Shown here: positions 35,848-46,000 of the stretch, piece by piece
How positions within the stretch are numbered: the first letter of the stretch is position 1
Layout: every line of letters starts with the position of its first letter
Origin: Caenorhabditis remanei
Taxonomy: Eukaryota > Nematoda > Chromadorea > Rhabditida > Rhabditidae
Direction of reading: 5' to 3'
Assembly (NCBI RefSeq): GCF_010183535.1
Contig: NC_071331.1
Coordinates: 20,212,001 to 20,276,000 of the forward strand
DNA: 64,000 nt
Program-made: the position numbers and the translations under genes
The notes under the pieces: model-generated
What the model was told of the DNA's origin: nothing
The model's database searches: none
The model's input: only the letters and a program-made list of their open reading frames with translations

Positions 35848-35855
35848 CAAAACTC

Positions 35856-37253
35856 TGCCGGAAGGTTTTGAAGGCACATCTAATTTGTTTTAGCCCTGCA
35901 ATGCTTAAAAACACGGCATTCAATCTTTTTCAACAACGAGACCATTCCGCGAAATTTCGAATAATTTGGATGCGCATTTAACACCCCCGGCACGAGTTTG
36001 TAAACCGATAATAGCTTCAGCCAGAACTGAATGATGAATATAAATTCGTATGTAAATTACTCAAATGTAAGAGAGAACGACTAGAATTAGTGTCAAATCC
36101 CAGTTTAATGTAAAATGTTTGAAACAGCTAATTTTTTAACTGTTTCAGCCACTAAGTATACTTTTTACCGAAGGGAACATTGTTGCTGAATAACCTAACG
36201 TTAAGTAATTTCGAGAAAATCACTGAAATTGGAACGAAGGTTTTCGAGAGGAACACTCAATTTGATCGGATTTTTGTAATGGACAACATATCTTTTGCTC
36301 GAAAATTTATTTTTGTGTTGTCAAAAATCCGTTATTTCACTTTGACGGTTCACACTTTGCATTGAAAAATAAGACCTCACTCTCTACATGATTGGTGCCT
36401 GTCAAATAGAGTGAATACGGTACCTTATTTTCGAATAAGATTAAAGTTCTATCTACAAAACGAGTTAACATTTATTCAAATGTTTAGGCATTTTTTTGTG
36501 ATAAAAAAAGTTATTTTAACTTTTAGATGTGAACTGATTTTCGGAAAATCAAATCTTTATAAAATGTGCAATGAGATGAAAGTGAATTTTCATTTCCGAT
36601 GTTACTGAAAATCTTTTGTTGAAACAGAAAATTTTTAAAGTTTCCCTTAAACCGAAAAGTTCTGAAATTTTAAAAACGCAACATTTTTTATCACCTTATT
36701 CATAGTTTTCCCTCAATATTCTTATCACCCCACTCCTTTTCTTATCATTCCGCTACCCCCTCAAACCCCAATTTTTATGGATTGAACTAAAAGTAAAACT
36801 GAAAATTAAAATCATGGTGACGCGTCGCGAGCAGAAAGTGAAAAAATAGGAAGAAAGAGCAAACACAGGGGGAACTTTGAATCTTTGACCCGTTGTTGGT
36901 AATTGTCACGTTTCATCGTTATCAACAGATAGAGAGAAAGTGTGTCTGTTCTCAATGACTCTATCATCTTTTTGTTTGGGAAAAAAGTTTCGACGAAATG
37001 GAAAATCAAAGTGTGAGAATAAGACAGAGTGAGAGAGATGGGTCAGAGTTCAATAAAACAGCATGGTGAGAAATATCAAAGATGATAAGTTTTGGAACAG
37101 TGGAATTTTGAGAAAATAGTTTTTATCGGTTCACGAACTCGCACTGGGCGGGTTTAAAGGCGCATCAAATATGTTCAAAGTTATCTCGCAGCGGAAAATA
37201 CTGTTCTCATACGGAATGTAGTTTTTTTCAAAGTTGCGGAATTTTAAACAAAA
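35856..37253. other. Gene-free DNA before the maT element
   Basis: The end of segmental copy 2 and unrelated AT-rich DNA. Octamers at 36120, 36140 and 36620; no gene supported. Confidence 0.55.
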
Positions 37254-37255
37254 TA

Positions 37256-38557
37256 CAGGGTGGCTAATAAGTATACGACGTTTTGTTTTTGCACTTGTTG
37301 GCACTGTGCCAAGAGATATTTTCGAAATGTTTCGAATATTTTCGAAAGTCTGGACACTATATAAGTCGGTTTTAAAGCCATTTATCTCATTCTCGTCTTC
37401 ATCTTAAGTTATGCGAGCTTCACCTCTCCGACCCACCATCGAGGCTCTTTTCAAAAAGAGAGTCAAGAGTTGCAAGATTGCAAAACGTCTTGGTATTCCA
37501 TCATCAACTGTTCGTACAATGTTTTCTATCTTCAAAAAGCATGGAAGTCTCCAAGAAAGGAAAAAATCCGGCAGACCAGTAACAGTCAACACTCGTAGGA
37601 CTCGAAACATAATCAAAAAAAGAATCACTCGCAATAATGGAATCAGCATGAACAAGATCGCTGCAAATCTCGAAATCAGTCGTGGAAGTGTTCAAACCAT
37701 CGTCAAAAGCCGCTTTCACCTCAGATCTTACAAACTGTGCCGAGGACAGTTCCTTTCTGAACAATCCAAAGCTTCACGACTTGAAAAATCGAAGAAGTTG
37801 CTTGCCGATCTGCAGGTGCGCCGCGTCTCGGACGTGATCTGGACTGACGAGAAGATCTTCACTATTGAACCTCTTCCAAATCGTCAAAACCAGAGACAAT
37901 TGTTGTCACAGGGTGACAGTAAGTCCCCCAAACGCTGCCAGGCCCATAACCGCCTTTTTCCTAAAAGTGTCATGGTGTGGGCCGGGGTGACATCTGACGG
38001 TAAAACTCCATTGGTTTTCATTGAAAGAAATGTGAAAATCAATTCGGAGGTCTACCAAAATTTGGTTTTGAAGGATGTTTTGTTGCCTTGGACAGCTCAG
38101 CACTTTGCTGGCCGTCCATTCATCCTTCAACAAGATTGGGCCCCTTCTCACGGATCGAAATCTACAAAAGCTGTGCTGGATGCTCATTTTCCCGGATATT
38201 GGGGCAAGGACATGTGGCCTGCATCCTCGCCGGATCTCAATCCGATGGACTTCAGCGTTTGGGGATATTTGGAGAGCAAGATCTCAGGAACTTCCTACAA
38301 CACGGTCGATGCTCTCAAGGCCGCCCTTCAGAAGGCATGGGACGAAATCGACGTGGACTACCTGCGGCGCACAAGCAATTCTGTTATCGGACGTCTGAAG
38401 GCCTGCATCAAAGCCAAAGGATCCAATTTCAAATTCCTTTTGTAAACTGAATCTTATACGTATAATTCAATTATAAATAAAGTATCTTTGTTAATTCAGT
38501 CGTTTTTTTGCCAAATATCCAAGTATTAAGAGCGTCGTATACTTATTAGCCACCCTG
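37256..38557 (+). mobile_element. Intact maT (DD37D mariner-type) transposon
   Basis: A 1302-bp element flanked by TA (37254-37255 and 38558-38559). The terminal inverted repeats start CAGGGTGGCTAATAAGTATA and are identical for about 25 bases. It contains a single unbroken transposase gene and little else, so it could still be active or only recently silenced. Confidence 0.93.
37411..38445 (+). CDS. maT-type DD37D transposase
   Basis: 344 aa, no introns. The N-terminal part has paired helix-turn-helix regions (AKRLGIPSSTVR around residues 24-35; NLEISRGSVQTIV around 87-99) that bind the terminal repeats. The catalytic acidic residues are in WTDEKIF, QQDWAPSH and SPDLNPMD. Counting from the aspartate of QQDW to the aspartate of NPMD gives 37 residues, the DD37D signature of the maT clade rather than DD34E (Tc1) or DD34D (mariner). 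It cuts and pastes the element at TA sites. The ATG at 37411 lies 156 bases inside the left end. All three catalytic residues are present. Confidence 0.92.
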   Translation: MRASPLRPTIEALFKKRVKSCKIAKRLGIPSSTVRTMFSIFKKHGSLQERKKSGRPVTVNTRRTRNIIKKRITRNNGISMNKIAANLEISRGSVQTIVKSRFHLRSYKLCRGQFLSEQSKASRLEKSKKLLADLQVRRVSDVIWTDEKIFTIEPLPNRQNQRQLLSQGDSKSPKRCQAHNRLFPKSVMVWAGVTSDGKTPLVFIERNVKINSEVYQNLVLKDVLLPWTAQHFAGRPFILQQDWAPSHGSKSTKAVLDAHFPGYWGKDMWPASSPDLNPMDFSVWGYLESKISGTSYNTVDALKAALQKAWDEIDVDYLRRTSNSVIGRLKACIKAKGSNFKFLL

Positions 38558-38559
38558 TA

Positions 38560-41283
38560 GATACTCTTTTAAGCCTACCCGTCAAGTATTTCAGAACTGC
38601 TAATGTTGTTTCAATTATTTAGAAAAGACAATAAAAGATTAGAAATGCATAAAAAATTCTAATTTTTTTTCGGAAATTCAGTGTTATTAGCATGAAGGCT
38701 CTAGTTGAATTGAAATAATTACTTTCTTGTTTCAAGTTCTCCAATATCTACTTGTTCTTTGAAACAGAGAAAATTTTTGGAATAGCGACCCAGGACCGAG
38801 TATAGTGATTAAAATGTTATGATTTGGCCACCTTCAGTTCATGTCTCTCGAGTTGAAGTTTTCGATAATTTTATTCAGAAAAATATTTCAAAACAGCCAC
38901 AATTTTGAATAACGAAAAAAAATTGGAAACTTCATCCATCGCAATATCTTTGTTAAAAATTTCAAACTGTTCACTTTTCCTTTGAAACAGTGAAAATATT
39001 TGTAATATAATTGTGACACCTGAGAAAAGGAAAAAGAGTGAGGCAGATAGGAGAAGTTCAATTTGAATAGAATAATTGTGTCCACTTAGAATATCAAATA
39101 TTCTTGAAACAGTGCAACTTTTTTGAATTTCGATGAAAAGTAAAAAATAATGTTTCACATATTTTTGTTGAATATCTTTTTGAAAAAGATAGTTATATTG
39201 TTGCCGTGACTGTGATTTCAATACTCATTATTTTTGTTAGTTTTGAACAGTTTCCAATCGCTTACGTAATTACAATTTTCGAAATTTGAAATTATTCACG
39301 TTTCCTATGAGACGTTAAAAATCTAACTTGCCTGTTCAACTTATTGAGAAGAATGTTTCTACTGATAACAAATAAACATTTACAGTTTCAAAGAACTATG
39401 GTAATTTTGTCTTCTCAAAAGTTTACTGCTTAATACTTCTCTAATGTTAAAAAACAGAATCAAACTCGTTAGCGAAGCAATACAAATTTCGAACTTTATA
39501 ACTTTTCGAAACAGAACAAAATTGAGAATCTAGCATCGGCGGCGAGGTTTGAACAAAGAAAAAAGTGCGGTTTCAAATTTTTTTGAAATTTTTATTATAA
39601 ATAAACATTACATTGGTTTATTTCATCGTCTATCAAAATTTAAACAATTAAAAAATTAGGGAAATCGTATTTTTTCTGTCATAATATCAAAATTATAAAA
39701 GCTTGAAGCTATTATTTTTCTCCATGAAAAAGTAAAACCCCTATATCCTATTATAAAGAGATCACCAGGAAGAAACAAGATATAAAAGGAAGTGGTTATT
39801 AAACAAGTAAACAAACTGTTTTCATTGATAAGAAACACAATGATTCGAAACGTTTTTTGATTGATAAGTTTCTCGTCGAATTCTCATATTTCTTATTCCG
39901 CATTGTTTTGTTTTGGTTAGATCATTCACCAAGCAGTTTTTGTTTGATTATATGAAAATATCAAAAAGTTTAAACTGCCATGAATTTTTTTCGAGTCGAT
40001 TTTATCTATTATAGATTTTTTTTTCTTGTTTTTCAGCAGCTATAGTCTCTGATAAGCCAAAATCAGTTTCCTATAATAGTGTGAAAAAATAAGAAAATAA
40101 CTTGAAACAGTAAGATTTTTTCAGGTTTTTCATGTCAAGACGGGTTTTCAAAAAAAGACTGTTATCAGTCATGTACTTTTCAACAATCAGAATGTTTTGT
40201 CCTATTAAAGAAGTACATATCCTTCAAGGACCTTATTGTCGAAATAAATAATAGAAATGTATAAAAAATCAAACAAGATTTCATTATTTTTTTTAGAAAA
40301 ATCGGAAAATTTTTGAAAAAAAAGTTGAACTTTTCAGTATTGAACTTTTGGGCCGGGAGAATTTTTTTTTGGACCCGGCCGGTTGCACAGTTGATAAAAA
40401 CTTGCCTTTCATTTAATTATATGCGAATAGTTTACAACTTGAACAAACATAAATATTTTTTGTGAAATGTTTGAAACAGCGAATAATAGTTTGGCTATCG
40501 CTTTACTGACATTAATAATATTGTTCAACACTTTTCAATCTCTCCAAAACTTTTAAAATTGAGTAGTTTTAAAAACTGCCAGATACTCAAAAATCCAATG
40601 TTTCTGAAATTTCCAGGTTTAAGTGGGTCTTATCGAGATGTTTTATATGCCAGCATATCTTTGGCAAACTTTTTAAATTGTAAAGAAAAATTTCCTACAT
40701 TCGGAGTTGATGAATCAAATTGTTTAATAACATTGAAATTTCTCTGATTGTGAAACAGTGAATTTTTCTACTGTGTTAGAAAAAATTTTCACAGTTATAA
40801 GCACGGCATGCTTCTTACAACCGTGCTCTACCGAAACCAAATAAAATTGTGTGCGAAATTGAGAGACTCAGAGAAAAATAGTCATTTTTCAAGGACATTT
40901 CGGTGGAGCGCAGTTGTAACAACTGTGCCCAGCTAATATACAACAGTAATACCCTAGCTTAAAAAAAAGCTTCCGGGACCAAAGTCTCTTTTTCAGAAAA
41001 TATCTTCCTTATTGAAAATCTTTTCCGCCTCCGAGATAGAAGGGAAACAAAAAGTAAACAAAACAAAAGTATTCTCCCGAAGAGATAGAATGAGAAATTG
41101 TTTATTTGATATATATCAGAGGAGAGAAAAATCTTTTCGGTTTGGTCCAAACTTTACACACAAACCGAGGGCATGCCAGTTTTCCTGGTCGAGAATTTTT
41201 TTCTGTTTCAATAAAAACTTTTGAAAATTTCCCACAACACAATATTAATACCAAAATCCCAATAGGTTACGCCCCTTTAAAGT
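38560..41283. other. Gene-free DNA with piRNA-type octamers
   Basis: No gene supported. Octamers are mostly on the minus strand. A short GC-rich scrap, GGGCCGGGAGAA...GGACCCGGCCGG (40351-40383), is probably a decayed GGGCC element. Confidence 0.55.
40798..40936. mobile_element. 139-bp mariner-type miniature element, copy B
   Basis: Same family as 29784-29922, same length, flanked by TA. The inner matches include the CTCTACCGAAA and TCGGTGGAGCGCAGTTGTAA segments. Confidence 0.75.
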
Positions 41284-41916
41284 TTAAAGGTGGACTAAAC
41301 TCAACTCTGACATTTTCATATAATAATGTTTGGGTATCTGTGAGTTCATTTTCATATCGAAAAAATTTTAAAATTCGGTCTGAAACCCGCTGAGAGCGAT
41401 CGCCGGTGAGTTTGGGCATTTCGGTGGCCGGTGAAAATTGGCGTTATGGCCCAAAAATTTAACTTCGGTCGTATGTTAATTTCTTCATTTCCGTGAGTTC
41501 ATCTTCATATTTCAAGAATTTTTCAATTCGGTCCGATCCCCGCTGAGAACGAGCGCCGAAACAGTTTGGGCATTTCAGTGGCCGTGGAACATTTTAGAAC
41601 TTTTTCGAAAATGTTGTTTTGCAAGTTTTCGTCGTTTTTTCTACCATCGTTGTAGTGTTTCTATCAACTTTTGCCGTTTACTTTCAAAATTATTGAAAGA
41701 ACACAACAAAAATGAGCGAAAATAGCGACAAAATTGAAGAAATCAACATGGCCGAAGTCGAATTTCTAGGCCACCGAAGTGCCCAAACTTACCTTCAATC
41801 GTTTTCAGTGGGTTCCAGACCGAATAAAAAATTCTTTCGATATGAAAATGAACTCACAGGTACCCATACATTATTCTATGAAAATATCAGAGTTGAGTTT
41901 AGTCCACCTTTAATCG
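41284..41916. mobile_element. Fold-back element, TTAAAGGTG family
   Basis: The ends TTAAAGGTGGACTAAACTCA and its complement near 41896-41915 are followed inward by long matching arms (CATATAATAATGTTTGGGTA against TACCCATACATTATTCTATG). It is the unbroken relative of the element interrupted at 9444/28497. A short frame in the middle is not considered a gene. Confidence 0.7.
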
Positions 41917-43014
41917 CGAGAGAGTAGACAGCGAGACACTCTCGTTTCTCTGCGTCTCTTTCTCTCTCTCCCTAATGTTTTCTTATGAACCAACTACGTA
42001 ATTGTCCTCCTTTTCAAGACCACACTACCCTATTTCCTTGCCACCCGTCGTCAAACAGCTGACCGGCCCCCATTGTCTTATCTCCAGGGTGGATGTCCAT
42101 GACAAATGAGCAGTCATTCCCGAGACGAACTTTGTATTCTTCTTCTCTCCCTGCGTCTCTTCTCTCTCTCTCTCTCTCGGTTTATCTTCTTTTTTATTTC
42201 AACGACACGAAGGGGGGAGTGGTGACTCCGCCCCCCCCCCCCTGTTATCAATTCTAGAGATAAGACATACTTTTCGATCAGACCGAAAGTTTGATCATCA
42301 TCTTTCCCCCTTTTTTCTCGTGTTTGACCACAACCCGATATGAATTTTTTTCATATCGGAGGTTTAGAAACTTCCTTGTTGTAGAATTTTGTTTTTTGAA
42401 AAGGAGAAAAGTAGGGATCAGGATATTTCGCGAGATATTGGAGACTTTTGCGAAAATTGAAAATTTGTGTGAAAACTGAAACCGTTAAAAATTGGAAAAA
42501 GTTTTACTGTTTCACTAAGATTACATTTTAGAACTAAAAGTAGATTAAGACGGTCTGAAATCTACAAACAGTTGTACACATAAGGAAACCAAAGGAGCAT
42601 TAATTACCTAACATAAATATTTGAAGAGAAACCCTTGAGACTGTAATTTTTTTTTGAATTTTGACTAATTAAACAACCTGAAATAGTCAATCTAGCAAAA
42701 AAGAATTGTACGGTTTCATAAATTTTTAAAAAGAAGTTTTAGTTTTTACAGTTGATTGCGGAAATCTCAGTATTGGTTTCATTAATTAAAACTGTCTCAC
42801 TCCTCCGAATTAGCTTTTTTGCTCAATTTTTTTGAATTTAAACAATAATTTTTTCCCGCCTGATAACATTAGCGACTTATCTACCCTACCCTCATTTTTC
42901 TAGTTTTGCTCTATTTATTTTAGTTGTTTTACCTTATTGACCCTTTCACGTATTTCCACGTATTTATATTAATTAATCAATTAATAAATTAATATTCCCA
43001 TTTCCAGACAAATC
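41917..43014 (+). other. Upstream region of the aminotransferase gene
   Basis: Contains pyrimidine-rich CTCTCTCT tracts (41960 and 42160-42180) and a run of about 13 C residues near 42230-42242. The stretch ending TTTCCAG at 43001-43007, just before the ATG, is a likely trans-splice or leader-intron acceptor. One octamer at 42507. Confidence 0.5.
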
Positions 43015-46000
43015 ATGTCCACCTTGGTCAACGCATTGGGATTCTTCACTTCCTCGACGCCAGCCGCTGCGGCGACAAAAGATGTCCGTAGCAAGGAAGA
43101 GATTCTCAAAAAAAGAAAGGATACCATCGGGTGAGTCTGAAAATCTGGAAACTGAATATTATATAGAAAGATGAATATGAAATGTTAAAAAGCGGATAAC
43201 GTACTCATATCGTTTAATTTTCAGAACTATGAAATTTCAGTTGAGCTTGAAACAGTAAAATATTTTTCTGAAATTTTTGTTACTGATATTTCTAGTCTGT
43301 GGTCTGGACTATAATAACCGTCATGTGTACTCTTTGCTTATCTTTAGTCACTTCACTTTTTTCCCGAAATAAACGAAATAATCCATTTAGAAAATGTCAC
43401 CGTGGTTTTTGAGAGTATTATGTTCTTATCAGTGATTGAACGTGATGATCTTTTTAGTAGGTCAAAAAGTATAGGACAAAGTTTTGAGAGGGATCAAATA
43501 ACAGTACTTTCTAAGAAAATTACATTATTATTTGTAGTTTAGCAGATTCATAGACAACATCTGAAAATTCAACTTTCGCGCTCAAAATTTACTGTTACAG
43601 CGAAACATTTTACATTGACAACGATTTTCCCTAAATAGTTATGGAGCTTCACCTGTAACCAATTGAGTGACTATATAATCTCATAACTTTTTTGGTAACT
43701 TGATCCACTACTGTTTAAACAGAATCTTAACAGTATTTGCCAATTGAAATATATGTTCTATTTCAGCTGCAAACCTGTTTCACAATAAAACATCGGTTTA
43801 AAAAATTGACTGTTTCAAAGTAGTTATTCAAGTAGACTTCGCTTTTTTTATTACTATCATAGTTCGACAACGTTTCTTAATCTATTTTTTGAATTCTCAT
43901 ATTTCGGTTTGAAACTTTTACTATTTCAGAATAACTGTTTAGATGAAACATTTTTTTCAGACATGTTTGTTACATAACAATCGAATTAAGCAATTTCCAA
44001 TTCACAACTCAAATAATTCACTATTTTATGAAAAGTTTCTGAATTAATGGAGTTAATTTCGAGTATTTGGTAACTAAAAATTAATACAACCTACTGCTTC
44101 AAAAACATATTGTAAGAGTGAAATACAATATTTTCCTATTTTGAATTTCGGTCAGTAACCTCAACAAATTTCCATCATTCTTTTTTTAAATCAATTCAAA
44201 GTTCACTGTTTCAGCTATAGTATCAATTTCATTATATGTCTCAAAAATTGATAATTTGGGATTACAGGGATTACTCTGGCTTACAAAATTTAATTCCAAT
44301 ATTTCTCCCATTCCAGATCAAAATGCCAAATCTTCTACTCGGACGATCCGTTCATGGTATCCCGTGCCTCGATGCAATATCTCTACGATGAAAAGGGCAA
44401 CAAGTTCTTGGATTGCATCAGCAACGTCCAGCATGGTACTCTATTTCATTCTCACAGGTCATCCCTTTGACCGTCTCTTTTTAGTCGGTCATTGCCATCC
44501 AAAAGTCGTCGATGCAATCACCAAACAGTTGTCAACTTCCACTTGTAATGTTCGTTTTGTGTCAACTCAATTGACGGATTGTGCCGAGCAGATTCTCTCG
44601 ACACTGCCTGGTTTGGACACTGTCTTGTTCTGTAATTCTGGGTAAGTTATTTTTATGTGCTCTTTGATTTTAGTAATTCATACAATGGGAATTGGATATT
44701 AAGTTTTGTGTTTTGCGTCCAATTTAGCCGACTCACTGATACCCTTCCGTATTTTTCATTCATCAAAATCTTATGAAACGGAATTTTTTTTTCGATTTGA
44801 GAGAGAGACTGCCTCCTGCGTAATTGATAGTAGCAGAGGTCACGATAAGATAAGATTATGAGAAACCAGTTTTCAAAATGTAATCCGAGATCATTTTGCA
44901 GATCAGAGGCCAACGATTTGGCACTCCGTTTGGCTAGAGACTACACAAAACACAAGGATGCGATTGTTATTGAACAGTAAGTTGGCATTTTTTACTGTTT
45001 CGGGGAAAAAAGTAATGATTGAAGGTTTGGGTTTTGTTTAGTGCTTGTGTTTCTTCTGGCGGAACATTTCAAAACTCAGTTTTTACAACCGGTCATTTTG
45101 AAACTGTTACGTTTAGAAACCGCATTTTGCGAAATTTATTGAAAATTTTCTTCTGTTTCAATCGGCAATAGAGAAAAATGAGAGTTGAATTTTTTTCGAT
45201 TGATGCTCAATCACCCCCTCTTCTTAAATCACGTAAGTATGAGCTTGCCGATTTGAAGTGGGCGGAGCTTCAAAAAATGTCGATAATTTTGTCGATAATT
45301 TTGTCCGCACTCATTTTTCTTAATAACTTTCTTTGTTCTCAACTTTTTCAAAAATTTCTTTTTTGGGGTGATACAAAAACTTGGGGCGCCAGTGGCGACC
45401 GCCAGGGGTTGGGTTTGGAGCATTTGGGAAGAGGTTATGAGCTAAATAGTAAGAGCAACTTTTTCCTGTAAAGAATATGGCTTGAAAAATTCACGATTTA
45501 CGCCATTTTCTATTTCGTACGGCGCCAGCTTTGAACATTTCCGAGGGATTTTCTGGACTTAAGATCTCTGAAAATCTGGCTATCGAGTCATGTAAAATTT
45601 ATTTGGATATCTGGGAAAATAAGATTTACAGCCATAAAAATTTGAGCTCAATTTTTTTCCTTGATTTTTTCACTTTCCTCTCAATATCTCGAGTTGTATT
45701 GAACCAATAGCTTTGAAATTAGGTACAGTTATGTAACTGGGCATGAGAAAGATGGCTAAAAAATCAGATTTTGAAATAGATCTGATGGCTTCGAGTTACA
45801 CTCAAATAACCTCAAAAAATGAGAAAATGTAAAAATGACGTAAAAATGACGTGACGGAATGGATAATGGAATTTTAAATTTCAAGGTTTTTTTTACTTTT
45901 TCAAAAATCATTTCTTAAGTTATTTTTTTCATTTCTTAATTTATTTGGTCCTTGAAGAATGGTCCTTGAAGCTAAAGCGGATGCAGATAATCGAGAGGAA

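Larger units (their letters stand above)
29611..36627. promoter_or_regulatory. piRNA upstream-motif field, block 2
   Basis: Exact octamers: plus strand 32746, 34247, 34930 and 36140; minus strand 29611, 32214, 32488, 36120 and 36620. Those at 29611, 32214, 32746, 34247, 34930, 36120 and 36140 correspond to 296, 2965, 3454, 4869, 5357, 6037 and 6061 in copy 1. The partner of 5535 has decayed to CTGTTTGA near 35128. Confidence 0.75.
29160..36720 (+). repeat. Segmental duplication, copy 2
   Basis: Direct, diverged counterpart of 1-6720. It carries the second CUB-like gene and conserved octamers, plus private insertions at 29784 and 35497. Confidence 0.8.
38760..43255. promoter_or_regulatory. 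piRNA upstream-motif field, block 3
   Basis: Exact octamers: minus strand 38760, 38983, 39105, 40103, 40472, 40751 and 43248; plus strand 41203 and 42507. In this block the minus orientation dominates. Confidence 0.75.

Noticed and set aside
38075..38450. Two overlapping frames of 107-120 codons inside the maT element.
   Set aside because: They are other reading frames of the intact transposase gene.
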